Part shown: one piece after another, positions 45,477-56,039 of the stretch
How the letters are laid out: every line of letters starts with the position of its first letter
Position numbering within the stretch: position 1 is the first letter of the stretch
Assembly (NCBI GenBank): GCA_026873275.1
Contig: JANTUC010000012.1
Location: forward strand, 640,001 to 704,000
Source of the DNA: Pseudopithomyces maydicus
Taxonomy: Eukaryota > Ascomycota > Dothideomycetes > Pleosporales > Didymosphaeriaceae
Direction of reading: 5' to 3'
Length of the DNA: 64,000 bases
Position numbers and translations under genes: made by a program
The notes under the pieces: model-generated
The model's database searches: none
Told to the model about the DNA's origin: nothing
What the model saw: only the letters and a program-made list of their open reading frames with translations

Positions 45477-46113
45477 ATGCTACTCAAGAACGTTTTGTCT
45501 GGGCTGGTGGCCCTCGGGACGGCTTTGGCACAGACAACACCTCCAGGCTTCACCCCAGCGGTCAACAAAACGCTAGACGTGTTTTATGGCACGCAGGTCA
45601 TCACACCAGGTCTGCTGGTCAAGAAATCGAGCGTCTCAAAGCAGCCTACAATCGGCGTCACCGGGCAGACATTGACTGGAAAGTACCTGCTTGCAATGAT
45701 CGGTAAGTAGATTCAATTTCCAAGTCTCAGCACTACTGACCTCGTCCTATGTAGACATCGACGCACCAGGAACCCCTCGCGGCACCGTCCTCCACGCCCT
45801 CCTCCAAGACTTTACTCCCAGCGGCGCTACTCAAAACGGATCATCCATTCTTACGACAAAGGCCACTAGTCCGGCCTCCTACTTTGGCCCCTCGCCACCT
45901 GCGGAGACGCCCAAGCACCCCCACAACTACATCTTCCTGTTGCACGAACAACCTGCGAACTTTGCTGTTCCAGCTGCGCATAAGAGTGCGGTGCAGCAAC
46001 GCTTGGGTATCAATTGGCCGAAATTTATTACGGATGCTGGATTGAGCGCTCCCATTGCAGCAAACTACTTGCAGGTACAGTCGGGAGACAATACGAAGGT
46101 TTTTGTGGCGTAG
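45477..46113 (+). CDS. Secreted phosphatidylethanolamine-binding (PEBP)-like protein
   Basis: Two exons, 45477-45702 and 45755-46113; 194 residues. The ATG at 45477 opens a clear signal peptide (MLLKNVLSGLVALGTALA). The domain follows the PEBP/YbhB-Ylas fold, with an N-terminal VFYGTQVITPG strand, LLAMIDIDAPGTPRG (ligand-pocket DPDAP-type motif), VLHALLQDF, GPSPPAETPKHPHNYIFLLHEQP and a C-terminal helix (INWPKFITDAGLSAPIAANYLQV). Fungal secreted PEBP-like proteins bind lipids or small ligands, or act as protease inhibitors, and biological roles are poorly known. The exon junction falls inside the conserved DIDAPG motif and restores it exactly. Confidence 0.85.
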
Positions 46114-47259
46114 AGATACGTTGGGTGCTAGTCGGAGAAGTGAAGTAGAGTGTGCGGGAAAAGATGGATATCTTCTCATTCATCGCCACTGCTGGATGAC
46201 TTGTTACGGTTGCATATAGTTATCTGGTGTGTTAGCCTCATCTGTCTCTCCCGAAAGCGCCGCAACTACTTAGATATATATAATCGATGTTAATTCCGAA
46301 ATATCTCATCTTGAATGGAAAACCCAGGATCGGAACAATTTGGCTTTCCTCATCACATCTGTATACCTAGATCTAGGTTCGATTGTGCTTTCTTGTTATT
46401 CGATTTTTTTATCTTTCCAGCTCGAGCCAATTCGCCCAGTAATCACCTAGCACCCATGTACCGCTAAGCAGGGATCGATCTGCCTTGAAGTTCACTTCTG
46501 GACGGACCAAATACTCCTTGGATTGCTATGTATAAAGTTCCATCGGTTCGGTACTCAGCCACGTTCATATATGAACCGGCATGTATATCTGCAACGCGCG
46601 AGGGCCGATATGAACAAAGATCGGCAGGTCGCACTTCGAACACAATTCATTGAGTTACCTGGAACAGCCATGATGCTGGCGATCTTCAAATGAATCTTTG
46701 AGCCACATGTCGAATTGGTTTGCTATCCATCTCCGGCATTGAGATGTTACTTACAAGATAATAAAGCTACGCGCGGCTTTGCCTGTACAAATTCCCCCCA
46801 TCGTTGCTGTACTGTAACGCTGCAAGACGTACATGTACGAAGATGCAAAATTGCCCCGCCGTGTAGGATCAATAATAGACCTGCTGAATGAAGACACATG
46901 TGGAGAACGTTTCTGGAATAATTACTGATTTTGGCCAAGCGAATGGCACCCTAGCATCCGAGATGCTCTCGATTTAACGCTGCGAGTCGTATTTTCCGCA
47001 GGATCGGTTCTTTACACCCGACTAATTGCGAGTTAATCTGGATGATGACAAGCGGTGGGTGTTTTGGGGGTCGATGGGATCGCGTCAGATGTAGAGAAAT
47101 TACAACGTATGCAGGGACGCGAATGGAACGGGTGGTTGCTGTACATGCTGTGATGGCTACGGAAAATATATAAAGTCCTGGTAACATCTCTTAAGAACGA
47201 CCCCAGGCTGCATTGTTTTTGGAAACAGACCGAAGACTCCACCCCTCCAAAAAATCAAC
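46114..47259. other. Gene-free region with TATA-bearing promoter
   Basis: About 1.1 kb without a gene. A strong TATA box (TATATAAA, 47167-47174) lies 86 bp upstream of the small secreted protein ATG. An inducible promoter is likely. Confidence 0.5.
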
Positions 47260-47920
47260 ATGAAGTTCTACGCCGCCGTCGCCACTCTCTGCAGCATTGT
47301 CTCAGCTGCCCCGGCCACACTCGCCCCCTGGGAAGCGATGGCTCCTCCTCCCACAGGCACCCAATTCTACCAGCTCCAGTCCAAGTCGTACGCATCATTA
47401 AAATTCCATGCCCCAAACAATGCTGACTACAACTACACAGAGCAACCGCAGCCGTCTCTAACCAATGGGTTGGCCTCAAGACCGGTTCGACAAGTTACGC
47501 CCTGAGCAGCACCCAGGCCGGCGGGTCGAAGTTCTTCATCAGAAAATACGACGCCACTGGCACATACGCGTTCTACAACGCTGATGACACACGTCAGATT
47601 GCGCTCCAAGGACCGAATGGAATCCTGCTCTCGTTCGTGGATGCGACGAACCCGAACAGTGGCAACATTCCTGCTGGGCAGTTGATGGAGTGGGCGACTT
47701 TCACTACGGATAACAACGTGTTGTTCGTGAAGGATGGGTCCACTTTGACGAACCGCACGTTTGTCGCTGTGAAGGGATCTGGCACCGACTACACTGTCGC
47801 GTTGTATGATGGTAAGTCGAACAGATAGGAGGGACTTTCACAGATGCTAATACATCTTTAGGGGCCAGCGCTACTACTTCAAACATTACTCCCATTACGA
47901 TCAATATCGTGAAGGTGTAG
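47260..47920 (+). CDS. Small secreted protein of unknown function
   Basis: Three exons: 47260-47387, 47441-47811 and 47862-47920; 185 residues. The signal peptide is MKFYAAVATLCSIVSAAP. The mature part is Gly/Ser/Thr-rich with beta-strand-like alternation (VGLKTGSTSYALSST, FFIRKYDATGTYAFYN, IALQGPNGILLSFVD, FVKDGSTLTNRTFVAVKG), no transmembrane span and very few cysteines, unlike classical Cys-rich effectors. Similar beta-rich secreted proteins are common in Pleosporales-type fungi and are usually left hypothetical. The donors (GTACGC, GTAAGT) and the phase across junctions support the model. The TATA box close upstream suggests strong regulated expression. Confidence 0.75.
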
Positions 47921-48247
47921 ATGGGTCAAGGTGGGGTCGGACGCAACGGAAGTAGAAAAATCTGTATATAGTTGTAGTCGAGTACAGAAAGTAAAAATGC
48001 GATCAATCTTGCAATCAGATCCTTCATAATTATGAAATGTTTGATACCAATTGACAATAGATAAACAGTTTGAGTGGAGATGGCAGCCCAGCCGATGCCA
48101 GGGTCGTTCTTCCCCACATCCGCCAAGATTTCGCAGTGGCGGCAACGCTAGCAATTACTAGTGCGTCCGAGACCAAAATTTTGGAGCCCTCCAGAGAGCA
48201 CCGAACATCCTCCCAGCAAACCTAAGAACTGCGGCACTCCTTTCACG
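47921..48247. other. Intergenic region
   Basis: About 330 bp with 3' UTR of the secreted protein and the PXR1 promoter. No gene. Confidence 0.4.
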
Positions 48248-49453
48248 ATGGGTCTCGCGGCACCGAAGAAGTATGCGAAGCCTCCCGCTCACCGTGCGCC
48301 CACAATTTTGCTAACGTGACTGGTAAAGCCGTTCGCGCATCTCGAACGACCCACAAAACACTACCTGGGCTAACAACACCACCCGCTTCGGCCACCGCAT
48401 TCTCACGCAGCAGGGCTGGACCCCTGGATCTTCCCTCGGTGCGACTGATGCCGCTCACGCCGCGCACTACACCGCCGCTTCGCAGTCCCACATCCGCGTT
48501 CTCCTCAAGGACGACAACCTTGGCCTCGGCGCGAAACGAGGTAGCGAACGCGCAGAGAACTTTGGCCTCGCGGGCTTTGCGAGCATATTAGGGCGGCTGA
48601 ATGGAAAAGCCGAGGAAGTGAAGAAGGAGGAGGAGAGGCAGGAGAAGATCCAGCAGAGGGCTTATGTGTACAACAAGTATGGATTCATGAACTTTGTCAG
48701 CGGAGGGTTCCTGGTTGGTGACAAGATCGAGAAGGGCATAAAGAGGGTGGATGTGGAGGTCAAGGTCGAGCCAAAGTCCGAGCCTGAATCGTCGGACAGC
48801 GATGCGCAGGAGAAGAAGTCGAAGAAGAGGAAGAGGAGTGGTGACGAAGACGATGTCAAGGAAGAGGACCAAGACGACGAGGAGCCGAAGCTCAAGCGGA
48901 AGCGCAAGAGCATAAACTTGCGAGAAGATGCTACTCAAGAGGGCGACGAGGCCCCCAAATCCAAAAAGGACAAGAAGGACAAGAAAGAAAAGAAGGAGAA
49001 GAAGGAGAAGAAGTCCAAGTCAACCTCGGAGACTTCAACTACAGAAACGCCAGCATCTGCATCAGAACCCCTCTCAGACAAGGCCCGCCGAAAGGCCGAG
49101 AAGCGTGCTCGCAAGGAAGAGAAGAAGCTCAAGAAGGCCCTCAAGAAGGCCGCAAAGGAGGCTGCCAAGTCGAACCCCACGACGGAAGATCCCAGTTCAG
49201 AGAGCGACGACGACGACGAGAGCACACCTACGACGTCTGCACCCACAACCGGCACGTCCACACCGGCAAGCAGTGCATCCGGTCTGACGTACACGCCGCG
49301 TGGCATGCACGCCGTCAGGCACCGGTACATACGGAACAAAAAGATGGCGAGCATGGACCCGCAGGCACTGAAAGAGGTATGTTGTGATACATGTCCCGAA
49401 CGAGAGAATTATGCTGACGAATGTAGATTTTTATGATCAAGACGCCGTCGTAG
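48248..49453 (+). CDS. PXR1: G-patch protein Pxr1 (PinX1 homologue)
   Basis: Three exons: 48248-48270 (23 nt), 48329-49376 and 49427-49453; 365 residues. It begins MGLAAPKNRSRISNDPQN and has a G-patch (RFGHRILTQQGWTPGSSLGA, then LKDDNLGLGAKRG), followed by AGFASILGRLNGK. A long Lys/Glu-rich low-complexity region with KKDKKDKKEKKEKK-type repeats comes next, and a conserved C-terminal GMHAVRHRYIRNKKMASMDP..LKEIFMIKTPS. That is the complete Pxr1/PinX1 architecture. Pxr1 is a nucleolar protein in pre-rRNA and snoRNA processing through the Prp43 helicase, and it inhibits telomerase. The last 9-codon exon is chosen because it restores the family's IFMIKT ending; reading through the donor gives an unrelated tail. 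Confidence 0.93.
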
Positions 49454-49872
49454 CGTTTGAGTGAGCCAGGGTTGGGAATTTGGTCTGCATAGCGTGGCGT
49501 TCAAAGAGCGCAATCATCTTATAGATTTGAATAAATCGATGGTTGAAATGGATCCTTTCTCGTGGCGATTTTTACGCCCGATTTGCTGCACATGGGGCTT
49601 TCTGTGTCCAACATGGTCCTTGGTACCAGGTAGAGTGTACAATTGTGACGGTTGATATGCATATATTGTACAATATGTCTACATTGGAGGTAGAAAGCCA
49701 TCCGTGGCTTACCCAGTGACTGTTTTACATCGAGCTGTGCTCCTTTTCAAGCCGCCGAAATGTCCTCAACCCAATGTTGTACACTCGGCGATCCAGCTCC
49801 CCTTCCTATCTACACAACCTTTACGCGCCATGCAACGTAATTCAAGCATATCCACCCCTACCAGAACATACT
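49454..49872. other. Convergent intergenic region
   Basis: About 420 bp between the convergent 3' ends of PXR1 and the bL34m gene. No gene. Confidence 0.4.
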
Positions 49873-50340
49873 CTAGTGGCTCAAATTCCAACGCCCCTTC
49901 AGCAGTCTCCGCATGAGAAGCTTCCTGCCCTTCTTCGTCCGTATCCGGCTCAGAAACCCATGTCTCCTCTTCCGCACCAGATGGCTGGGGTTGTATGTGT
50001 CGCGGGGACCGCAACGGATTTGCATTGAGCCCATGGCGGGGTGGGCAGAGATCTTGGATGCAAGATCGAGGGCCTCGGCGGAAGGGATCGCGGGAGACGT
50101 GACGGAGCCGGGCGTGGGGATGGTGAAGGCGGTGGATGGGCTGGGGAGCATCGGGCGGCGGGGAGCGAGGAGCGAGATGGCGCGCGAGGCAGAGGGACCC
50201 GTGAATCTGCACTGCGATGAGCATGGAGTCGGCAATGGGGGTATATCAGAAGCGTACCGTGGAGTTGCGGAGGGTCTGAGGAGGGTCGCGGGCGTGCTCG
50301 ACGGCCGGGCAACTGCCCTCAGGCAGCGGAGAGCGTTCAT
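49873..50340 (-). CDS. Mitochondrial large ribosomal subunit protein bL34m
   Basis: Single exon, minus strand, 155 residues from the ATG at 50340. The first ~100 residues are Arg/Ser/Ala/Pro-rich with a mitochondrial targeting look (MNALRCLRAVARPSSTPATL). The C-terminal ~45 residues carry the bacterial L34 signature (TYNPSHLVRKRRHGFLSR, then TKKGRKLLMRRLLKGRWNLS). It is a component of the mitoribosome large subunit near the exit tunnel. The open frame continues upstream to 50574, but the 50340 start gives a proper presequence. It is transcribed divergently from the gene at 50736. Confidence 0.92.
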   Translation of the reverse strand: MNALRCLRAVARPSSTPATLLRPSATPRYASDIPPLPTPCSSQCRFTGPSASRAISLLAPRRPMLPSPSTAFTIPTPGSVTSPAIPSAEALDLASKISAHPAMGSMQIRCGPRDTYNPSHLVRKRRHGFLSRIRTKKGRKLLMRRLLKGRWNLSH

Positions 50341-50735
50341 GATGGGAGTATAGGCACAGCCCGTCGTCACCTGCAGGGCGGGAGGGATGGTGGTTGCGCT
50401 GGAGATGGCCGTGCAATGCGCTGCTCGACTCGTCGGAGGTGCAGCGAGCTTGCCGCAAAATCCACGGCTGGCCCTTGGCTCGCTTCTGCAAACCGCGCCT
50501 TGAGCCGCTAGCTCGCGAAAATCAGACGCAGCTTCTCGACAACTTTCCTGCAGCACAACAACTTTGCGCGCCACAGCTCGTGGGTCTCAATTCTGCGGCT
50601 ACTCACTACTGTAAAGCTCCCGGATTTCTCTCAGTATATTATACACCATTTGAATTAGCGTGGGATACTGGATCTCGCTCTGCGATTGCATCCTCGACTC
50701 TTCATCTACCTCAACCATAGCATCCGACCGCAAAC
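50341..50735. promoter_or_regulatory. Divergent promoter region (bL34m / 50736 gene)
   Basis: 395 bp between two divergent starts. A second in-frame open stretch upstream of bL34m is GC-rich but lacks family similarity. No specific element is assigned. Confidence 0.35.
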
Positions 50736-51326
50736 ATGTACGCTGAAACACTTGCACCGCACCGACACATCTCGTCGCAGCCCATATCCATACAAGAGGC
50801 TTCCGCGATCCTCGACAAATATCTGGAAAACTCGCAGACCCACCCGCACCTCCACCCGGACGCGCTCATCACCCCGAGCGGCACCAACTTCAGTGCGCAA
50901 GGCGGACCCACAGGCGGTGTAGTGCTACACAACCTTCGCAGAGTTGCTGCTGGGCTGAGGGGCGACTACCTGGAGCCCGAGCCCACGCCCGAGCCCGAGG
51001 GCGAGGACCAAGACCAAGGACAGACCAGCAGCGCGCTCAAATCGGGGAAGAAGACTGCCGTGGCCCCCGAGGAATGGCAAGACATGTCTGAGTTTGAGAG
51101 GGAGGAGGGCATGGTCGAGGTGGGCGAGGTGGGCGACCGCTCCAACTTTGTGCAGGAAGGCGGAGAGGTGCCAGAGCTGGAGGCGGCGGCGGGCGAAGGA
51201 AAGAAGAGGGCACAGGACGACGATGACGGCAAGCTGGACAAGGCGGCGAGGAAGAAGGCCAAGAAGGCCAAAGACAAGGAGTTCAGGGCGCAGAAGGAGA
51301 AGGCGAGAGCGGAAAAGTCGGCTTGA
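50736..51326 (+). CDS. Conserved fungal protein, possibly Rpa14-like
   Basis: Single exon, 196 residues. The N-terminal half has an ordered block, ISIQEASAILDKYLENSQTH...LITPSGTNFSAQGGPTGGVVLHNLRRVAAGLRG. The rest is acidic (Pro-Glu-rich) and ends in a Lys/Ala/Glu-rich helix (KLDKAARKKAKKAKDKEFR). The N-terminal arrangement (helix, variable loop, then a hydrophobic LHNLRRV..GLRG helix) weakly recalls the RNA polymerase I stalk subunit Rpa14 of fungi. That similarity is by eye only and may be wrong. The composition suggests a nuclear/nucleolar protein. No signal peptide or membrane segment. Confidence 0.7.
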   Translation: MYAETLAPHRHISSQPISIQEASAILDKYLENSQTHPHLHPDALITPSGTNFSAQGGPTGGVVLHNLRRVAAGLRGDYLEPEPTPEPEGEDQDQGQTSSALKSGKKTAVAPEEWQDMSEFEREEGMVEVGEVGDRSNFVQEGGEVPELEAAAGEGKKRAQDDDDGKLDKAARKKAKKAKDKEFRAQKEKARAEKSA

Positions 51327-52572
51327 GGCTCTGCCGCGCGCATCACGCACGACTCTACGCCATGTTACTAGGGCTACGGAAAGATCGCAGTCATCACGGA
51401 TTCCTGGACTACCTTGTGACCCTTGGAGCGTCGGGCTGCTCCCACATCAACACTCCTGCGCGACACCACACCTGCGTGCGTCGCGTTCAAAGCGCAATGT
51501 GTTTGAGAAACGGCGTTTCTACCAAGCTTAGGGTCAAACGACTGCTCGACCTCTCTCGTTCGGAAGTTTCGGTATCCTTCGTAGCCGATTGGCGCACCCG
51601 CAATGGGGCCATCCCCAACAGTATATGTGTACAAACGTGTGTAAAACGTTCGCCTAGCTTTACCGAAGATGGTTTGGGGCTGGACTGGGTGCACCACCAC
51701 GGCGAATGCTGCGACGACGAGGCTCTGTCTGCAGGCGAACGGCACTGCCCGCTGTTCAGCTCGCGGCCCTTTTCACAGCGCACGTTGCTCGTGCGAAAGC
51801 GAGTCTAAGCGACCGTAGTCGGCGCGTGTGTCGTCGGGCCATGCCAGTTGCGCAATGGTGAGCTTCTGCCTCGGGTGCCGGGCAGGTGTTGGTGGAGTGT
51901 CAATGTACAATATAATCCGCGGTCTGGTTGCTTTGGGAAAGGTGTGGCGTAGAGTGTCTCTGGCGATGGAAACAAAGAAAAAATGAATGAAACACAACTA
52001 CTACATATTGTTCTCCGTGATGGCTGGTGGGCTTGACCTGTCCATGTAGGTGCATGACTAACCTCTGCCGCGTGGTTTGTCCAGTGAAGAGGCCGTATTG
52101 ACCATGACGCAGGGGCGCTGGCGGCGACGGGGGTGGCGGCGTCTTCCCAGAGGGCGAACCAGGGGCGCGGGTTCACGTTGATTCCCGCAAATGCGAGTGG
52201 AGTGGGGCCTTTTTTCCAGAATTAGCGGGATTAGTTCCTACCCCCAGCAATTGGCGCATCATACGCGTTGCAACGCCTCCTGACGACGACAGTGGCACGA
52301 AACGGTGCAGCTAGGCCTGGTCCTCTTCTCACGCTCTCTCCGCTGCCTCTTCTGCACCCGTCTTCCCTAGAATGCTGATGACCAGTGACCTACGGGTTAA
52401 GAGGCAAAGCACACCAGGTACATAGTCCCCGGTTGTGTTGTTTTATTCTCCTGCTTGGAGGCTAGTGCTCCCGTCAAATGTTGGTTGCTGACGTGCAGCT
52501 ACAGCTACAGCAACGATAAAACCCTCCCCCTCGCATACCTCCGCTCCGGAAGAACCCCAACCCAGAGACACC
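51327..52572. other. GC-rich intergenic region
   Basis: About 1.2 kb. A minus-strand frame at 51374-51745 and overlapping plus-strand frames reflect GC-rich sequence, and none resembles a family. The 3' part is the mevalonate kinase promoter. Confidence 0.35.
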
Positions 52573-54256
52573 ATGTACGCACAATTGCTCAATCAGAGCC
52601 CGCGGGCCGCGGCGCCACCCAACAAACCCCAGATGCTGCGCAAGCAGTCGTCGCCCATGATGCCGCCCTTCATGGTTTCAGCGCCCGGCAAGGTCATTGT
52701 GTACGGCGAGCACGCCGTCGTGCACGGAAAGGTGGGAGCCCAGGGCAGCCGGATGCGAAGAAAACCCATATTGACACATATCCCCAGTCCGCCATAGCCG
52801 CCGCCATTTCTCTCCGTTCGTACCTGCACGTCTCGTTCCTCTCCAAGTCGCACCGCACCGTAACCGTACGCTTCCCCGACATCGAATTGGAGCACACGTG
52901 GAATCTCGACGAGCTGCCGTGGGACGCCTTCAACGCACCCGGCAAGAAGAAGCACTATTACGACCTGGTCACGGAGCTGGACCCTGAGCTCCTGGCAGCC
53001 CTGCAACCACACTTGGACGTCGTCTCGCCCAAGGTGGCCGACTCGATACGCAAGATACACCACGCCTCGGCGTGCTCATTCCTCTACCTCTTCCTCTCCC
53101 TCGCATCAAGAAAGGTGTCCCCCTGCATCTACACCCTCCGCTCCACAATCCCGCTACGAGCCGGCCTCGGCAGCAGTGCCAGTATCTCCGTGTGCATCAG
53201 CGCCGCCCTCCTCCTCCAGATCCGCGCCCTCAGCGGCCCACACCAGGACCAGCCCTCGCAGGAGTCGGAGCTCCAGATCGAGCGGATAAACAGATGGGCC
53301 TTCGTCGGCGAAATGTGCATCCACGGCAACCCCTCGGGCATCGACAACACCGTCTCCGCAGGCGGCAAAGCCGTCCTCTACCAGAAACAAGAAGCCGGAA
53401 AGAAGCCCAGGATCCTCCCCCTCCACAGCTTCCCAGAGCTCCCCCTCCTCCTCGTCAACACCCGCCAGTCCCGCAGCACAGCCGTCGAGGTCGCAAAGGT
53501 CGCGACACTGCTCCAGAACCACCCCACGCTCACAGAGAACATCCTCGACGCAATAGGCCAGATTACAGAGTCGGCGTACAAACTCATCACCGCGCCGGAC
53601 TTTGATCCCGAATCTCACGCCTCCCTCAAGTATCTTGGAGACCTTGTCACCATAAACCACGGCCTGCTGGTTTCCCTAGGCGTGTCGCATCCGCGTCTAG
53701 AACGCATCCGCGAGCTCATCGACCACACGGGCATCGGCTGGACGAAGCTCACGGGCGCGGGCGGCGGCGGCTGCGCCATCACCATCATTAAGCCGCGCCC
53801 CACCTTCAGCGCGAACGGACATGCCAACGGGCACGCCCACGTCAACGGCAATGGTAACGGCATCCACGACGCGTCCTCCACCTCCTCCACCTCCGACTCG
53901 GAGCCCGACACCGAGCCCGACTCCCCCTCGCCGCCTCCTCCGTCATCTCCTCGGGCACCATGCTCGAGCACGCCATCCTCGACTCGCTCGAGGTCAAGCT
54001 GGAGAACGAAGGGTTCGAGAAGTTCGAGACGACGCTTGCGGGCGATGGCGTGGGTGTCCTGTGGCCCGCTGTGCTGCATAATGGAAATGAGGAGGAGGGC
54101 GGGGAGGAGATTGACCAGGAGAAGTTTCTCAAGGCGGAGGGCACCGAGGGGATTGAGCGGTTGGTTGGAGTGAAGAATGGGATGAGGAAGAATGTCGAGA
54201 GGGATGTGCGGGAGGGGTGGAAGTTTTGGAGGCCGTGGGAGACGAGCGAGGAGTAG
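52573..54256 (+). CDS. ERG12: Mevalonate kinase (one frameshift)
   Basis: Exon 1 52573-52731, 56-nt intron, exon 2 52788-54256; about 542 residues once one base is restored. GHMP-kinase motifs are all present: SAPGKVIVYGEHAVVHGK, PLRAGLGSSASIS (residues ~174-186), GNPSGIDNTVSAGG and TKLTGAGGGGCAITI. The enzyme phosphorylates mevalonate in the cytosol on the route to ergosterol, dolichol and ubiquinone. Filamentous fungi have a low-complexity insertion after the GAGGGG motif, here NGHANGHAHVNGNGNG then a Ser/Asp/Glu run. Within it one base is missing in the C run 53923-53927. In the shifted frame the conserved SGTMLEHAILDSLEVKLE ending resumes. Without correction the C-terminus would be an unrelated basic stretch. 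Confidence 0.93.
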
Positions 54257-55214
54257 TGCTGTTGTTGTTATTGTTGGTTGGTTTCATTTTTCTTTCTGGT
54301 TCCGTCATCCGGGCTTTCTCGCTTTACTTTGCTTTACTTTTGCTTAGGGGACTCACGGTGCTGCTACTACACGGTATATGGATATCTATCTACATGGCAA
54401 GAGCTTTCGGACGCGAGTCTAGGTATTATTTTTCCTTAATTTTTTGCTTTCCTTTCCTTTTCCCCCTTGTTGGCAAATGGAATGGTAAAGGAGAAAGGGC
54501 GGACGGGTCAAATAGCATGGAATGGAGGGAGGGATTTCATTTTTTTCCTTTGGTTTTCCATTGCGAACGGTTGGGAAGAGCGTAAACATTTAAAACCTAG
54601 CTAATTCTTTGTATGATAATTTATTTATACTACTGAGTGAAAGTCTGCTATCATGTATAAGCTTTTGTGTGAGGCTCGAATGTTGTGTGGGTGAGGGTGA
54701 GGGTGAGGGTTTCCCTCTTGTAGACTGTTGTCTTTGACACTGACATGCCGTGGTTCAAGGCCCGTTGAAGCGATCTATAGGTGGGTACGCTAATCTTCAT
54801 AGCAATGCACGCTTCTCAAGGTCTCCGCGAAGTCTTTGCTCGGTTCGTGGAACCTTCATCCACATCTTTGGACGCCGTCTTTAAGGATAAAAGGCCCTGA
54901 ATCTAGTGCGGTGACGAGAGTTCTACGCTCATTCGTATCTTGGTGAGGTGCGTTGCTATCATGTGTTTCCTTTCATACAAAAGGCAAATCCGCTCTCATC
55001 ACTACTGGTTGGGTGATCATTGTTAATCTGGCGTTATAGTAACCCCCAAGAGGCGGTCGGGATGATTGCGTCTGGAATCGTCTATATGGATCCACGTTAA
55101 TCTCAGTGAGAGCCCTCATGCGAGCCATCCCGGACAGGTCTATTTGATAGAACGCGCGTTGTGTCCGTGTGCGTGTCTGCTCGTTAAAGTTGAAACAAAA
55201 TAGCCATCCAGCTT
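54257..55214. other. Convergent intergenic region
   Basis: About 960 bp between the convergent mevalonate kinase and IMPACT-type genes. It contains T-rich 3' UTR-like sequence and the G-rich repeat at 54688-54713. No gene. Confidence 0.4.
54688..54713 (+). repeat. Short (GGGTGA)n G-rich repeat
   Basis: Three consecutive GGGTGA units followed by GGGTTT. Four G triplets in 24 nt could form a G-quadruplex on this strand. It is too short to be a telomere remnant with any confidence. Confidence 0.6.
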
Positions 55215-56039
55215 TCATTTCGTCTTTTCCGTCTTTTCCGATGACGCTGCGTCTTTCTCTGCAAATGCTTCTTCCGCCTCTTTCCAGTCTTCCTCCGTCA
55301 GTTCATTGGGCGGCTCAGCAATCTTCAGTTGCTCTTCAATCTTGTCAATCTGCTTCAAGATGAAAGCAATCGTCGCATCCCGCGCCTTGTCCACCCTCTT
55401 CAACGCCTCCATGCTCATCTTGCCATAATCCGGTAACCCCTTTGACGGCGTAAGAGGCGTAGCTTCCGTCTTCTCCAACTTCGCCTTCTTATCAGCGAGC
55501 AAACCCCTCAAAACGAATATGTTCAGATCCCTCTCCTGCAAGTTCTCTTCAAGCTCTTTCCGCGCCGCTTCCTCTTCAAGCCTTTGCTTCTTCACAGCAT
55601 GCTCGCTCTTCACCTCCGCATCAGCCATCTTCCAATTCCCGATCGCCTGCTTGGCACATGTTTCAATGTGCGTGAAACGAATAGGTCCGATGTTCTGGCC
55701 GCCGTACCACCGGGCGACTACCACGACGCCCTCCGCCCCCGTGTTGGTGAGCACGTGCTGGAGCCTACTTCCGGCCCACTTTTCACCGTCGTCGTCGTGG
55801 CCCAGATCGTACAGCACCTTGGAATCTGGAGTTAGGGATTTCTGCTTGGAACGTGTCCGCCAGGCGACCATGCGGTGGGTTGCGGTCCGGAATTCTGGGA
55901 GGGCTTGCAGTGCTTTGGGGGACAGCGTTGGGGAGAATGCGCCGATGAAGGCGGATGTTTCGTGTTTGATTTGTTCGGAGCGGAAAATGCTGGGGAGGGC
56001 AATGTCCGAGGACGGAGAATGTTCTCTTTTTAGTGCCAT
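55215..56039 (-). CDS. IMPACT/UPF0029 N-terminal domain protein
   Basis: Single exon, minus strand, 274 residues from the ATG at 56039 (MALKREHSPSSD). Residues ~20-140 form an IMPACT (UPF0029/YigZ) domain: IFRSEQIKHETSAFIGAFSP, ATHRMVAWRTRSKQ, YDLGHDDDGEKWAGSRLQHVL, then EGVVVVARWYGGQNIGPIRF. A long charged helix (EHAVKKQRLEEEAARKELEE) and a second helix (ATIAFILKQIDKIEEQLK) follow. In yeast the IMPACT protein Yih1 restrains the eIF2alpha kinase Gcn2 by competing for Gcn1. Here the N-terminal RWD domain of Yih1 is absent, so this is the shorter filamentous-fungal form and the Gcn2 link is only an inference. Confidence 0.9.
   Translation of the reverse strand: MALKREHSPSSDIALPSIFRSEQIKHETSAFIGAFSPTLSPKALQALPEFRTATHRMVAWRTRSKQKSLTPDSKVLYDLGHDDDGEKWAGSRLQHVLTNTGAEGVVVVARWYGGQNIGPIRFTHIETCAKQAIGNWKMADAEVKSEHAVKKQRLEEEAARKELEENLQERDLNIFVLRGLLADKKAKLEKTEATPLTPSKGLPDYGKMSMEALKRVDKARDATIAFILKQIDKIEEQLKIAEPPNELTEEDWKEAEEAFAEKDAASSEKTEKTK

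Noticed and set aside
31254..47920. Classical secondary-metabolite gene cluster
   Set aside because: No polyketide synthase, NRPS, terpene cyclase, P450 or transporter gene is present in the segment; only the ArgRS-like protein would hint at tRNA-dependent chemistry.
51374..51745. 123-residue minus-strand frame downstream of the Lys-rich gene
   Set aside because: Parts look ordered, but there is no recognised family, start context or splice support, and overlapping frames on both strands are equally open in this GC-rich stretch.
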